Positions 1 through 7,771 of a DNA stretch of 10,777 nt are shown in pieces. Source of the stretch: Goniomonas avonlea (lineage: Eukaryota; Cryptophyceae; Goniomonadida; Goniomonadaceae); the NCBI GenBank assembly GCA_003573635.1, contig QUTJ01031302.1:1-10777 (forward strand), in the 5' to 3' direction. Both the position numbers and the translations under genes were made by a program. Numbering within the stretch: position 1 is the stretch's first letter; every line of letters starts with the position of its first letter. The notes beneath the pieces were generated by a model. The model worked only from the letters and a program-made list of their open reading frames with translations. It was not told the DNA's origin and made no database searches.

Positions 1-126
1 GGAGAGGAAAGAGAGGGGCAGGGGACTGTCAGACACACACAGGGCGAGGGGCTCCAGCTGGTCGGTTGGAGGTCGGTCCGTTCTGTTTCTGGCTGTCTCT
101 GCCTCCCGCTCGAGATAAATTGCAAG

Positions 127-250
127 ACACACTCGGCACGGGAGTACGGCATCAGGGCGTAGACAGGAAAAACATCGGGGAGCCCTCTATCAAAACTGAG
201 ACGCACTCGTCACGGAAGTACTGCATCAGGGCGTAGTCAAGGAAAAACAT
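127..250. repeat. Tandem duplication of about 75 bp at the exon 17 donor
   Basis: 201-250 and 127-175 match at about nine positions in ten, with a one-base deletion in the left copy. The right copy is exon 17 coding and holds the GTGCGT donor; the left copy carries the equivalent GTGTGT. The deletion shifts frame, so the left copy cannot simply extend the protein. Confidence 0.85.
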
Positions 251-440
251 GGGCCCGGTGTCCTCGACAATCTGGCGCCAGGCCTCACACGCCTCCTGGA
301 ACAGAACAAACTTGATGTGAGCACATGGCGTCCAGGACACGTCGACGGTTTGGGCGGGGGCCGGCCCGGTTTGGGTCTTGGCGTCGGAGTCCGCAGGGAA
401 CTGGAAGAACTTGTCCTTGAGACCCTGCTGCTCTCCAGGG
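207..440 (-). CDS. Exon 17: last visible exon, 3' end ambiguous
   Basis: From residue 1264 onward, acceptor CCGTTTACAG. The peptide includes QQGLKDKFFQFP and IKFVLFQEACEAWRQIVEDT. Either it splices out at GA|GTGCGT (207/206) toward an exon left of the window, or it reads on to TGA at 152-154. The first is favoured: the read-through part is a frameshifted copy of the preceding 75 bp, and the minus strand ends in a pyrimidine-rich tract, as before an acceptor. Confidence 0.65.
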
Positions 441-3172
441 CTGTAAACGGCGAGTGAAAAGAAGTCTTGTTAACCTTTCGACGTATCGTCAGGGGAACCC
501 GACCACGCCGCTCGTATCACACAGGTTATTTGTCGTTCCGCAAGAACACGTTCATGAGAACCCACGTTCACACACCAAACGCACCTGCAGGAACACTCAA
601 ACCTCGCGCCGAAATACGAGGCCCCGGCCTGTGAGGCGCCATGCTTGGCGGCAACCGAAGCGGACGAACGAGCTTTCATCGTTCCGTTGATATAGAAGAT
701 GTTGGGCTCTGCTTCGTCCTTCTCGGCCTCTCGCTTTAGCTGCTCATTGCGGGCTTCGGCCTCCCTCGCTTTCCTTTCCTCTTCAACAGCGTCCTCGTCC
801 TCTTGTTTGAGTTTCTGCATGTTCGTGTGAAATGAGGTGTTTCACAAAACATAGGGGCAGCGGCAGCAACAGAGGCACAGACCACAGGGGGGGCGAGACA
901 AGGAGAATGAGAATGAGTGGGAGAGGGGGACGGGGGGGGGGGTAGAGAGATGGAGAGAGAGAGAGACACACACACACACAGAGAGAGAGAGAGAGCACGA
1001 AAGGTACGCACAAGATACCCTTGGTACGTCTCGCCTCCCGTCGCTTCATAACCGGGGCCTTGTTGCCGCCTCAGCTTGTTCTTAACGAGCTCGATAAAGT
1101 TGGGCGCTTCGTGCTCATTGAACGTGATGTTATCGTCAGAAAGAGCCATCACACTCTGGAGGCTGTGTCACGGGGGCGCGGGGGGAAGGTGGTCCACGAG
1201 CTGAGCAAGCGATGGGCGCCTTGTGGAAGGATTTTGTGCGAAGACTAGATATCTAACCGGTTTATCCTGCCCTAAATTTTGATTCTTAACACCCCGATTC
1301 TTCAAAACCAGGCATCTTAGCTCGACCGTATAAAGTCCGATTCCCTGCAACATCGCACCTGCGGAGGGCCACCAGAATGGATTTCACGGCTGGTGTCCAT
1401 TGACTCCGTGCTGCCGTCAGCACTAGGGGGGGCGTAGATCACGCGCATGCACAAGCAGAAACCAGAGCAGCCCTGCACGTGACAGAGTCAGACTCATATG
1501 TAGACGAAGACATGCGACATCTTCAGATCATGTCACGAGCTCAGAATCCTGAAGGAACCCGTAGATGACACAAAAGGAAGAGCCAAAAGCCAGCAAACAA
1601 GGCGCAACATTGCGCAATCACGACGCCACCCACTCAAAACTCTACGCACGCAGAACACGCACCCGCGCACCGCACACCCGCACACCCGCACACCCAGACG
1701 AGGCCCAGACCCAGACCCAAACCCAGACACACCCACGGCCCACCGACCCGCGACCGAGCAACGCCACGTCTAAGTACCAACAACAAAACACCTTCTCCCA
1801 GCCAATGTCCAGCTTGGTCTCAGGCCGAGGAACCGCCTTTTCAGCGTCAGCTTCGTCGGCATCGTCCTTCTTTGCCTTGTCACCGTCGGCCTCGTCAGCA
1901 TCGTCGGCCTCGTCATCAGCGTCGTCAGCAGCGTCACCAGGGTGTTTGTCAGCGTCACCGGGAGCGTCAGGGGCCGGCGCACCCTGCTGGGGTGCCGCAC
2001 TCAGTGTCTCACTCAGGTGGCGCTGAATCAGGTGAGGTTGCTTATCAGTGGCTCGCTCAGGTGAGGTTGCATTCTACAGTGTTGTTCTCACTCAGGTGAG
2101 GTTGCATTGCAGCTTAACAGTGCCTCACTCGGGTGACGTTGCTTTGCAGTGGTGTTCACACTCGGATGAGTTGCTCTGCAGGTTCTTTTTGAGACAAAAT
2201 CGTGCAGTAAGCTGTTCTTTCCTGGCCCAGAGCAGAACCAGCCTGACCCGCTTGCCAAGTACCTACGCCTATCACGCTAAGAGCGCATCCACGCCATAAC
2301 GTTGTTGCAGCATCGGCAAATTGGATCAGTATCGACAACGCCACCGCCAAGTGGTTTTGGCAGACAAGTTCGTTCAGCCAACAATAGGCTCGCTTTGCAG
2401 AGTACCAATCGCTACCCTATTGGAGTCCATATCGTACCTGGGGCCCCAGGGAGTCCAGCTGTGGACCGGCGGGAGTCTCCTCTTTCTTATTGAACATCGA
2501 GAAGTTCATCCAGCCAAAATAGCCTTGCTTCTCTCCAGCCTGCTGCTGTGGGCTTGGGCCAGAAGGGAAGGGCGAAGGTGGGAAGGGGACCATCTCCATG
2601 CCCTCTTGTTGCTGCCGCCTCGCCATTGTGCTCACGTCGTCAACAGCCTTGTTGGACGAGCTGCAGTGGCCATTTAGTTTTACGAGTTAAGACAGTTCAC
2701 AAGACAGTTCACACGCTGCTTCGCCATGGTGGTGGTGGCCGCGAGTTCGTTAGGCACAAGTAAGTTAACTGCCTGGTCATGGTGCTTACGTGCTAGGGAG
2801 TGGGTGAGGGAGGCGAAGACGAAGAGGGAGAGAGTAGAGAGTAGAGGCCAGAGGCCACAGAGGCCACAGAGACCAGAGGAAGCGCACCAGCATGAAGTAA
2901 AGGCAAACGCAGCACTGAGGAAGTCGCGCTTGGGCTTTGGCAGTCCACTCTCAGCAGCTTTTGCAGCCGCGATGGATTGCTCATCGGGCTTGATGAAGAG
3001 TCGGCAGTGGGCTTGTTTCTGTGCAACAAGCATCAGGGCCTGCTGCGCATTCACTCACTCAGTGTAACTCGCACCCACACGCTTTAGCTGCGAAGAACTT
3101 GCCGATATCCGCACCGCACACAAGCACCAATGCACCCACACCACCTGGTACTGTGGCGGTCCTGCGGGTACT

Positions 3173-3203
<31 letters not shown>

Positions 3204-6200
3204 CCACGGACCTTCCACCAGAAGCTCTCGTACTGCTTGAGATCCTCCTTTGAGAGCGCGGCAAGCGAATTGGGCTTTCGCCAACCTGTCTCTGGCGTCG
3301 GGTACGGACCAGCAAGGACTTTGATGATCGGCGGGGCATAGCCGTCTCTCACTTGGTCGATCCAGACCTTGAGCTCTTGCTTCACACACTCGTTCCTGGC
3401 TTGGCCCTGCACAGTATGTCAAGAAAGCGGCTTGGCTTGTGAGCACGCAGCATAATGGAGACAGTTGCACGTTTTGAGTGGCAAACGCAGCAAACAGGCG
3501 GGGCAGTTATGCTTAACTGCCAGCGGTGTCTATGACATCAATCCAATTTCGTAAAATCATCAAGTATCGCGTAAAAACGGTTTCGTTCAGGGGGAGGGAG
3601 TGAAAAACATGGCGAAACAAGACCTGATGCTGGCTGTCCGGGTCAGGCAACGGCCGGCAAACTTTGCATCCCGTCTCCTTGCCCGTCTTGGCGTCGAAGC
3701 AGCAGCAGGCGCCCAGACAAGCGCACTTGCGGTTGGGAAGCACACAGGCGCAGCAGCTCTCCTCGGGCACGGGGACAGCGTCGAGGTTGGGCGCGCGACG
3801 CTTCATGATCTTCCATTTGCAGTCGAGCCACGACCACATCATTGCTTCGAGTGCCTCGTCAAGCTCATACTCGTCGATGATGGCGGGGATGGGCCGTCCA
3901 AGGATCTCGGGGTGATCGTAGAGTTCGGGGAAGATGTCTGCCATGCGAGAGCCTTCCAGAGTGGTCTGGAACAGAGACTGCCGACCGGAGGGTGAGGTGA
4001 GGCAGCGACGGCAAGGACAGGCAGGGACATCAGAGATTTGGTTGGGATGGTCAAGTTGCCGCCATAGGTGGACGCGGACACGGACATGTGTCCGCGTCCA
4101 CCTACGTGTGTGTGTGGCGGTGTGGCGGTATGGTAGAGTGGAGTGGTGGGTGTGGGAGGGGGGGTGAGGGGTGCGACAGGGCGGTAGTGTGGTGGCAGGG
4201 TGGCAGGGTGGCAGGGTGACAGCGGCCGCACTGCCACACGGCCGTTGTTGGTGTTGAGTCGAGTGAGGGTGCTGGAAGCGTACGGGTGCAGCAAGAGAGA
4301 GCTGGGTGCGGCCCTTACCGTCCGCATGTTCACGATTCCGCGATTGCCGGCCCACATCGCGATGGCCACAATTGCGAGGGAACCGAGGAAGGGGATGAGC
4401 AGCGCCAGAGAAATCAACGCGGTCAGATTTTGGTCAACGCGTCGATAGGTGTCTCGCTCCATGGCGTAGCCATCTCCTGAGGGCCCAAACACCACGGCGA
4501 ACGCGTCAGAGTCGTGGCCACGTGACATGTCCCTGAACCCAAGAAACTCGGCGTCCCCAAGAGGATCGATGATCTGGGAAACGTGTGAATGATTCAAAAA
4601 TGCGAAGAGGCGCGGAGGGGGGAGTCACATCAACCAAGTGTGAAAGAACATGGACGCCAAAGGAGCGGGTGGCTGGTGACCAATAAGCAAGTTCTGCAGA
4701 CACCCCCGTCTCGCGAATCGGGTCAGTCACTGTTCTGATCTCTCCAGATCTAACTGATGCCGATTCGCTGGGGCAGCATACGAGCCGAACCCCAACCTTA
4801 TCAACGAACAGTGCAAACAGGGATGAACCGTTGGGAAGACCTACCGAGCGAAGCTTAGTGTACATGCCGATGATAGCTTGGTCACGTTGTGTGCTGTTGT
4901 GCTGGTCTCGAATGCCAGGACAGGCACCCGGATCAAGAGTGACGTTGTAGAATGCACTCCTGCCCAACGCAGGTTAGAGCACGAGGGTGGCGCTGTAGAA
5001 TGCGAGTCTGCCAAGAGACGAACAGTACCTGGGCTTGAGTAGCTCCAGTGACAAGGCAGATATCAGGGGAGGGTCCATGAGCAGGTAGAGGAGGCGAGTC
5101 GCGAACACATACAAGCCCTCCGGTGCGGCGCCTGAGCCTCTCACCTGCACGGGACAAGAAGTCATCACCTCATTGGTGGTTGGCGGTGGTGGTGATGCCC
5201 CACCCACACCCACAACCCACGACCCGTAACCACAGCAATCATACGACAAAACAGCTGCTCCCAACCACACCGTCAAAGACACAGGGGCCCTCTCAATAGT
5301 AAATAGTCGCCCACCTCGATTGAAATGTACTCCCATGGGTCCTCTTGCAAATGGATCAGCTTCCGTAATGCTGAGACGTCGTCTTTGACCACACTATACA
5401 CGTCCTTCCGGGACCTGGAGCAATGGGTGAACGAGAGCATCGGCAAAAGTGCAGCGATTTCGAGCCAAGTTCCGCAAACCTCATACGAAAAATGCTGTCG
5501 CTAACGAGGAGAGTGACCGTTTGTTGATCGATAGTGGAACGTCTCTAATTTCGAACCAGGCCGACTCGCAAGGGTGGTGTACCTGAAGGCCATGACAGAC
5601 TCGGAGGGGTGGTCGATATCGTACACATTGACTGAAGCTGAGACGTGCGCTGAAAGGTTGAGCTTCATGAAGGTCAGCGGGATGGCGTGTTCCAAGAAAG
5701 GGAAGAGCATGACTTCGCCTTTGGGACCAATTGAAGTCTTGTTAATGCTTCCGGAAACCTGGACCACATTCCCGCCGGAGAAGCACCCGACGTTGGATGT
5801 CGGGTGAGAGTACGTCAAGTACAGTGGCGTCTTGATCTGGGGGGACAGTGTCAAGAACAACTCTGACCACCGGCCGACGTTGCAAGTCGAGAATGCGGTG
5901 CGCGGTGCGATGCAGGAATGAGGTCCACCGTGCAGCGAAACGCAGGGAGAGTGGGGTCGACTGTGCAGTGCCACACAGCGGAGAGTTCATACAGAAGAGT
6001 GAGGTCACAGCAGTGCAATACAGGAGAGTGAGGTCCAACGTGCAACGCAGCGCAGTATCAGGCGCAAGGGCATGCATCAATCGAAATTCGTCCCTTCTGA
6101 TCCTACGAGCACGCTCAATACGACCTCCAACGAGGAGGCACTCGTGTCTGGGTTGTGCCTGGGCTGGTCAACCACAGTTCTGATCGGGATAATGGTATTC

Positions 6201-7771
6201 GCTCACAAGACAAGCAGGTACCCGAGAGCGACTTTGAACCTTAAACCTAAACTCTTCAAACCCTACACCTGAGTTCTCATCCGAGAGCATCTCAAAGTCT
6301 CCGGTCCAACTCTGAACTGATCAAGCTGGGAGCATATTCCAAAATTGGGAATCTGCTCCGCGACCGTCATGGAAACATGTGATAACTGGAGCAGACAGGC
6401 AAGACGGACTCTCCATCCCACAACTCCTCGTAAATTGCGTGAGCAGTTCGTCTCATAGAGTGCGGCGCGTGAGCAAGTTATGTGTACGAGTGAACAGCAG
6501 GGGGCATGTGCGAGTACCACGACTGACCTGCAAATCCACCGGTGCGTCGACACTGTTGATGTCCAGATAATGGCCGGGGGTAGTCGCAACATCGTACAGC
6601 TGAAAAAATCCGGTTTCAAATCGAGCTGTGATGTTCCTGACAGTGGTGTGCTCAAACCGCGTGAACAGGCCGCTGTTGTTGAACGCGGATGAGAGAACGT
6701 AGTTGTCCACCGGAGGTGCAGTTTCATCCACCACGAGCGACGAAGGACGAGATCCACTGAAATCCATCTGCACATTTTTGAGTTTGTGCGTGCCGGCGTT
6801 GATCTTGAACCAGATGTTGCAGAACTTCCATCGCTGCTGTGTTCGAAACAGGCCAGACCAGTGCTGAACCCGGTCAAATTCGGCGACTTTGGGGCTCAGT
6901 GATTCCGGTGCCTCGTTTCCGATTCGCACGTTGCAGGCTTTCGATTGCTTGTCACAGCCGCCATCAGCCTCGTACGTAATGAGATCGTCGATCCACAAGC
7001 GTATTTTGAGGCGGGTGTTCGATTTGGTGTCGGAAACTATCACCTTGCAACCTTGAGCTTGAATCCAGAGGTCTTCTGTGATATCCAGATCGACAACCAC
7101 CGTCTTCCAAAAACTGACGTCATAGATCCAGAACACAAACCAAGCAGAGAAGCCACATGTCGCAAAGGCAAGTAAAAACCTGCGCAAAGTGTCAAATCCA
7201 AAATCAGCTCGCAGGGGACTTACATGACGAGGCGCGAACGCAAAGGCGTCTCTCGGAGCTCAGAGAAGAACTGCAAGTACTGCTGAAACCAAGGGGCCGG
7301 CGGGTCGGCGCAACCGCAACACATGCAATCGAGATGATGATTGATTTCCTCCTCAGACTGCGGGACACGATCGTCCTCGCCTCCAAACCCGAGAGCAGAC
7401 CCAAAACGCCCCCACACTTTATTCACTGAGCTTCCAAGGGGAACTTTGAAGAGAGGTCCATTCGCTTTGTGCCCGACAGGATCTCCAGACGGGTTTCCAA
7501 ACCCGACCCCACTGGGATGAGAGCTCAGCGGGGTCCCGCTCATTGGCGGGAAAGGATGCTGCGTAAGCGGCTGCTGAAACTGCTGCGGACCCTGCTGTTG
7601 CTGCTGAAACTGCTGCTGCTGCGGCGGCCCAAACTGCTGCGGCGGTCCAAACTGCTGCGGCGGTCCAAACTGCTGCTGCGGCGGCTGCGTTGCAAACTGC
7701 TGAGGACCCTGAGAAAACTGCTGCACCGGGACATATTGTTGTGGAGCAGGTAGTTGTCCAGGGAGGCGCAT
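207..7771 (-). CDS. Large two-pass membrane protein gene, at least 17 exons, 3' end probably outside the window
   Basis: I do not recognise the family. Spliced exons, in transcript order, are 7771-7224, 7179-6528, 6385-6269, 5836-5583, 5414-5315, 5144-5029, 4959-4845, 4573-4319, 3965-3624, 3406-3212, 3042-2888, 2660-2438, 2022-1792, 1472-1359, 1155-1012, 814-585 and 440-207. All introns are GT-AG and every junction keeps phase, giving about 1,341 residues. The ATG at 7771 is the first Met after an in-frame TGA. Layout: Gln/Pro/Phe-rich 1-80; CMCCGC at 149-154; TM1 about 181-202, preceded by basic RETPLRSR; presumed ectodomain 203-683 with sequons at 350, 365, 471, 499, 601, 617 and 683; TM2 about 684-710; cytoplasmic tail with a Cys cluster (790-822), acidic repeat and charged helix. 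The topology (both ends cytosolic) is inferred from these signals. A role as an adhesion or receptor-like surface protein is only a guess. Confidence 0.8.
585..814 (-). CDS. Exon 16: charged helical segment
   Basis: Residues 1188-1263 plus two bases. Begins with a long Glu/Lys/Arg/Ala helix (residues about 1188-1225, for example AVEEERKAREAEARNEQLKR), a likely coiled coil or single charged helix, then a Ser/Ala-rich stretch. Acceptor ACATGCAG, donor CAG|GTGCGT, phase 2. Confidence 0.8.
932..996. repeat. G11 run and compound (GA)n(CA)n(GA)n microsatellite, intron 15
   Basis: Eleven Gs at 932-942, then GA-, CA- and GA-dinucleotide blocks. It lies inside intron 15 (1011-815), starting about 15 nt after the exon 15 donor on the minus strand. 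Confidence 0.9.
1012..1155 (-). CDS. Exon 15: cytoplasmic tail
   Basis: 48 codons (1140-1187), phase 0, acceptor CAGCCTCCAG, containing FNEHEAPNFIELVKNKLRRQ. The donor CTT|GTGCGT is chosen because it alone keeps phase with exon 16; GG|GTATCT and AC|GTACCA would leave phase 2. Confidence 0.75.
1359..1472 (-). CDS. Exon 14: cytoplasmic tail
   Basis: 38 codons (1102-1139), phase 0 at both ends, acceptor CACGTGCAG and donor CAG|GTGCGA. The start GCSGFCLCMRVIYAP has three Cys; the rest is hydrophilic. Modest confidence because the exon is short. Confidence 0.7.
1473..1791 (-). other. Intron 13 (319 nt) with C-rich short repeats
   Basis: Between exons 13 and 14. On the plus strand 1668-1735 holds CACCCGCA and CCAGAC(C) repeats; on the transcribed strand this becomes GGGTTTGGGTCTGGGTCTGG, a four-tract G-quadruplex candidate. 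No gene is supported here. Confidence 0.75.
1792..2022 (-). CDS. Exon 13: acidic Asp/Ala-repeat segment
   Basis: 77 codons (1025-1101), phase 0 at both ends. The middle is an Asp/Ala/Glu repeat (DDADDEADDADEADGDKAKK), highly acidic and probably disordered. The exon's first seven codons (RHLSETL) and its acceptor lie inside the last copy of a minisatellite that fills the adjoining intron. The donor AAG|GTGTTT is ordinary to weak. Confidence 0.75.
2009..2181. repeat. Minisatellite of five to six degenerate units, about 29-37 bp each
   Basis: Units share TCAGGTGAGGTTGC followed by a variable tail such as ATTCTACAGTG or ATTGCAGCTTAACAGTG. Copies begin near 2013, 2028, 2057, 2092, 2129 and 2160 and diverge toward higher coordinates. 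Most lie in intron 12, but the lowest copy enters exon 13. Confidence 0.85.
2023..2437 (-). other. Intron 12 (415 nt)
   Basis: Between exons 12 and 13. The acceptor-proximal part is the minisatellite; the remaining 2182-2437 shows no repeat or coding signal I can support. Confidence 0.75.
2438..2660 (-). CDS. Exon 12: Pro/Gln-rich cytoplasmic segment
   Basis: Residues 950-1024. Acceptor CACTGCAG and donor CAG|GTACGA, leaving phase 0. Contains PFPPSPFPSGPSPQQQ, a likely disordered linker, followed by GYFGWMNFSMFNKKEE. Confidence 0.8.
2888..3042 (-). CDS. Exon 11: cytoplasmic tail, 3' boundary uncertain
   Basis: About 51 codons from 899. The acceptor is a tandem CAGCAG, so one Gln is optional. 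Exit must be phase 2 to join exon 12; two donors fit, CTG|GTGCGC at 2888 and TGC|GTTTGC at 2909. I prefer 2888 because GTGCG donors recur in this gene. The peptide includes KPDEQSIAAAKAAESGLPKP. Confidence 0.6.
3173..3203. repeat. Compound (CA)8(GA)7 microsatellite, intron 10
   Basis: Begins about ten nucleotides after the exon 10 donor, and reads (CT)n(GT)n on the transcribed strand, the same order and place as the microsatellite in intron 15. Confidence 0.95.
3212..3406 (-). CDS. Exon 10: cytoplasmic tail
   Basis: 65 codons (834-898), phase 0 at both ends, between ACTGTGCAG and AAG|GTCCGT. The peptide mixes helical and Pro-rich stretches (ECVKQELKVWIDQVRDGY, GPYPTPETGW, KEDLKQYESFWWK). No known motif seen. 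Confidence 0.8.
3624..3965 (-). CDS. Exon 9: cytoplasmic Cys-cluster domain
   Basis: Residues 720-833 (114 codons). An acidic helix-forming segment, then CCxC-x6-CxC-x3-CCC-x10-CxxC at residues 790-822: ten Cys in 33 residues. This could be a metal-binding knuckle or a palmitoylated patch; I cannot match it to a named finger. Two acceptors 12 nt apart (AG ending 3978 and 3966) are both in phase and would differ by four residues, SLFQ. The donor CAG|GTCTTG is weak; intron retention would add 37 codons and stop at 3513. Confidence 0.8.
3966..4318 (-). other. Intron 8 (353 nt), low-complexity with a long hairpin
   Basis: Between exon 8 (TM2) and exon 9. Contains an eight-base tandem GGTGGCAG, about 3.5 copies at 4191-4218, TGTGGCGG repeats near 4110-4130, and a perfect inverted repeat at 4065-4104. 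The minus strand is open through it by composition, not by evident coding. Confidence 0.75.
4065..4104. repeat. Perfect 17-bp inverted repeat with 6-nt loop
   Basis: Left arm TAGGTGGACGCGGACAC (4065-4081) is the exact reverse complement of 4088-4104; the loop is GGACAT. GC-rich, so it should form a very stable stem in the pre-mRNA, about 100 nt upstream of the exon 9 acceptors. Confidence 0.95.
4319..4573 (-). CDS. Exon 8: membrane-proximal region and second transmembrane helix
   Basis: 85 codons (residues 635-719), phase 0 at both ends, between TTTCCCAG and ACG|GTAAGG. A 27-residue hydrophobic stretch at about 684-710 contains LISLALLIPFLGSLAIVAIA. It is preceded by the sequon N683 and followed by NRG, consistent with a membrane crossing that leaves the C-terminus in the cytoplasm. 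Confidence 0.85.
4845..4959 (-). CDS. Exon 7: ectodomain with NVT and NST sequons
   Basis: Completes codon 596 and encodes to residue 634, with sequons N601 and N617 and the motif SAFYNVTLDPG. The acceptor TTGGGCAG at 4960 is duplicated 48 bp upstream (TTGGCAG ending at 5008). The upstream copy would read into TAA after eleven codons. The donor TCG|GTAGGT leaves phase 0. Confidence 0.75.
4935..5013. repeat. Tandem duplication of the exon 7 acceptor
   Basis: On the minus strand, TTGGCAG followed by CTCGCATTCTACAGCG (from 5013) is repeated 48 bp on as TTGGGCAG followed by AGTGCATTCTACAACG. Both copies contain an AG acceptor and the start of an FY(S/N) peptide. Confidence 0.75.
5029..5144 (-). 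CDS. Exon 6: ectodomain
   Basis: Residues 558-595 plus two bases. The acceptor is CCCGTGCAG and the donor CAG|GTACTG. The peptide is rich in Leu and aromatics (LYVFATRLLYLLMDPPLI) and could form a buried or membrane-associated helix, although it is interrupted by Arg and Asp. The next intron (5028-4960, 69 nt) carries a plausible branch point CTCTAAC. Confidence 0.8.
5315..5414 (-). CDS. Exon 5: ectodomain, helical segment
   Basis: Completes codon 524 and encodes to residue 557. Entry is phase 2 after TTGCTCCAG and exit is phase 0 at GAG|GTGGGC. The peptide contains VYSVVKDDVSALRKLIHLQE, likely an amphipathic helix. Confidence 0.8.
5583..5836 (-). CDS. Exon 4: ectodomain with two glycosylation sequons
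   Basis: Residues 440-523 plus two bases of codon 524. The acceptor has a strong polypyrimidine run (GTCCCCCCAG). Sequons are N471 (NKT) and N499 (NLS). The peptide is rich in beta-formers, with strands such as NVVQVSGSINKTSI and LNLSAHVSASVNVYDI. The donor CAG|GTACAC leaves phase 2, matched by exon 5. Confidence 0.8.
5837..6268 (-). other. Intron 3 (432 nt) with a degenerate minisatellite
   Basis: Between exons 3 and 4. At 5928-6056 there are four to five units of about 30-35 bp containing GAGTGAGGTC and GTGCAGYG-type blocks. The rest (6057-6268) has no supported feature. Confidence 0.7.
6269..6385 (-). CDS. Exon 3: ectodomain
   Basis: 39 codons, phase 0 at both ends (residues 401-439), between acceptor CTGCTCCAG and donor CAG|GTGTAG. 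Only this frame is open across the segment. It is the least certain of the early exons because the donor has an in-frame stop immediately inside the intron and there is no strong sequence signature. Confidence 0.6.
6528..7179 (-). CDS. Exon 2: first transmembrane helix and start of the ectodomain
   Basis: Residues 183-400. The helix MFLLAFATCGFSAWFVFWIY spans the exon 1/exon 2 join, which confirms the 44-nt intron: the helix is complete only after splicing. The following roughly 200 residues alternate hydrophobic and polar positions, as in a beta-rich fold (for example LKIRLWIDDLITY and ITARFETGFFQLYD), with Cys at 227, 258, 265 and 303. There are sequons at N350 and N365. The donor is CAG|GTCAGT. 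A beta-solenoid or adhesin-like fold is possible but unproven. Confidence 0.85.
7224..7771 (-). CDS. Exon 1: Gln/Pro/Phe-rich N-terminus and juxtamembrane Cys motif
   Basis: This exon encodes residues 1-182 plus two bases of Met183. Residues 6-75 are low complexity, with a QFGPPQ hexapeptide repeated about three times and runs of four to five Gln; the CAG-type triplets make an obvious repeat at 7565-7745. The composition resembles prion-like, phase-separating segments. CMCCGC at 149-154 could bind metal or be lipid-modified next to the membrane. The exon ends with a textbook donor, CAT|GTAAGT, and the next intron is only 44 nt (7223-7180). Confidence 0.85.

Noticed and set aside
2009-2181. 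Possible CRISPR array
   Set aside because: Units are degenerate, differ in length and have no constant repeat with unique spacers; the setting is a eukaryotic intron.
3513-4355. 280-codon minus-strand ORF as an intronless gene
   Set aside because: Its first part is the His/Pro-rich low-complexity intron 8 and its end reads into intron 9; only 3624-3965 fits the spliced protein in phase with its neighbours.
5848-6183. Plus- and minus-strand ORFs over intron 3
   Set aside because: They run through a degenerate minisatellite and are Arg/Cys-rich shadows; no splice partner in phase.
7469-7753. Leu/Arg/Lys-rich plus-strand ORF
   Set aside because: Antisense shadow of the Gln-rich CAG-type repeat in exon 1.
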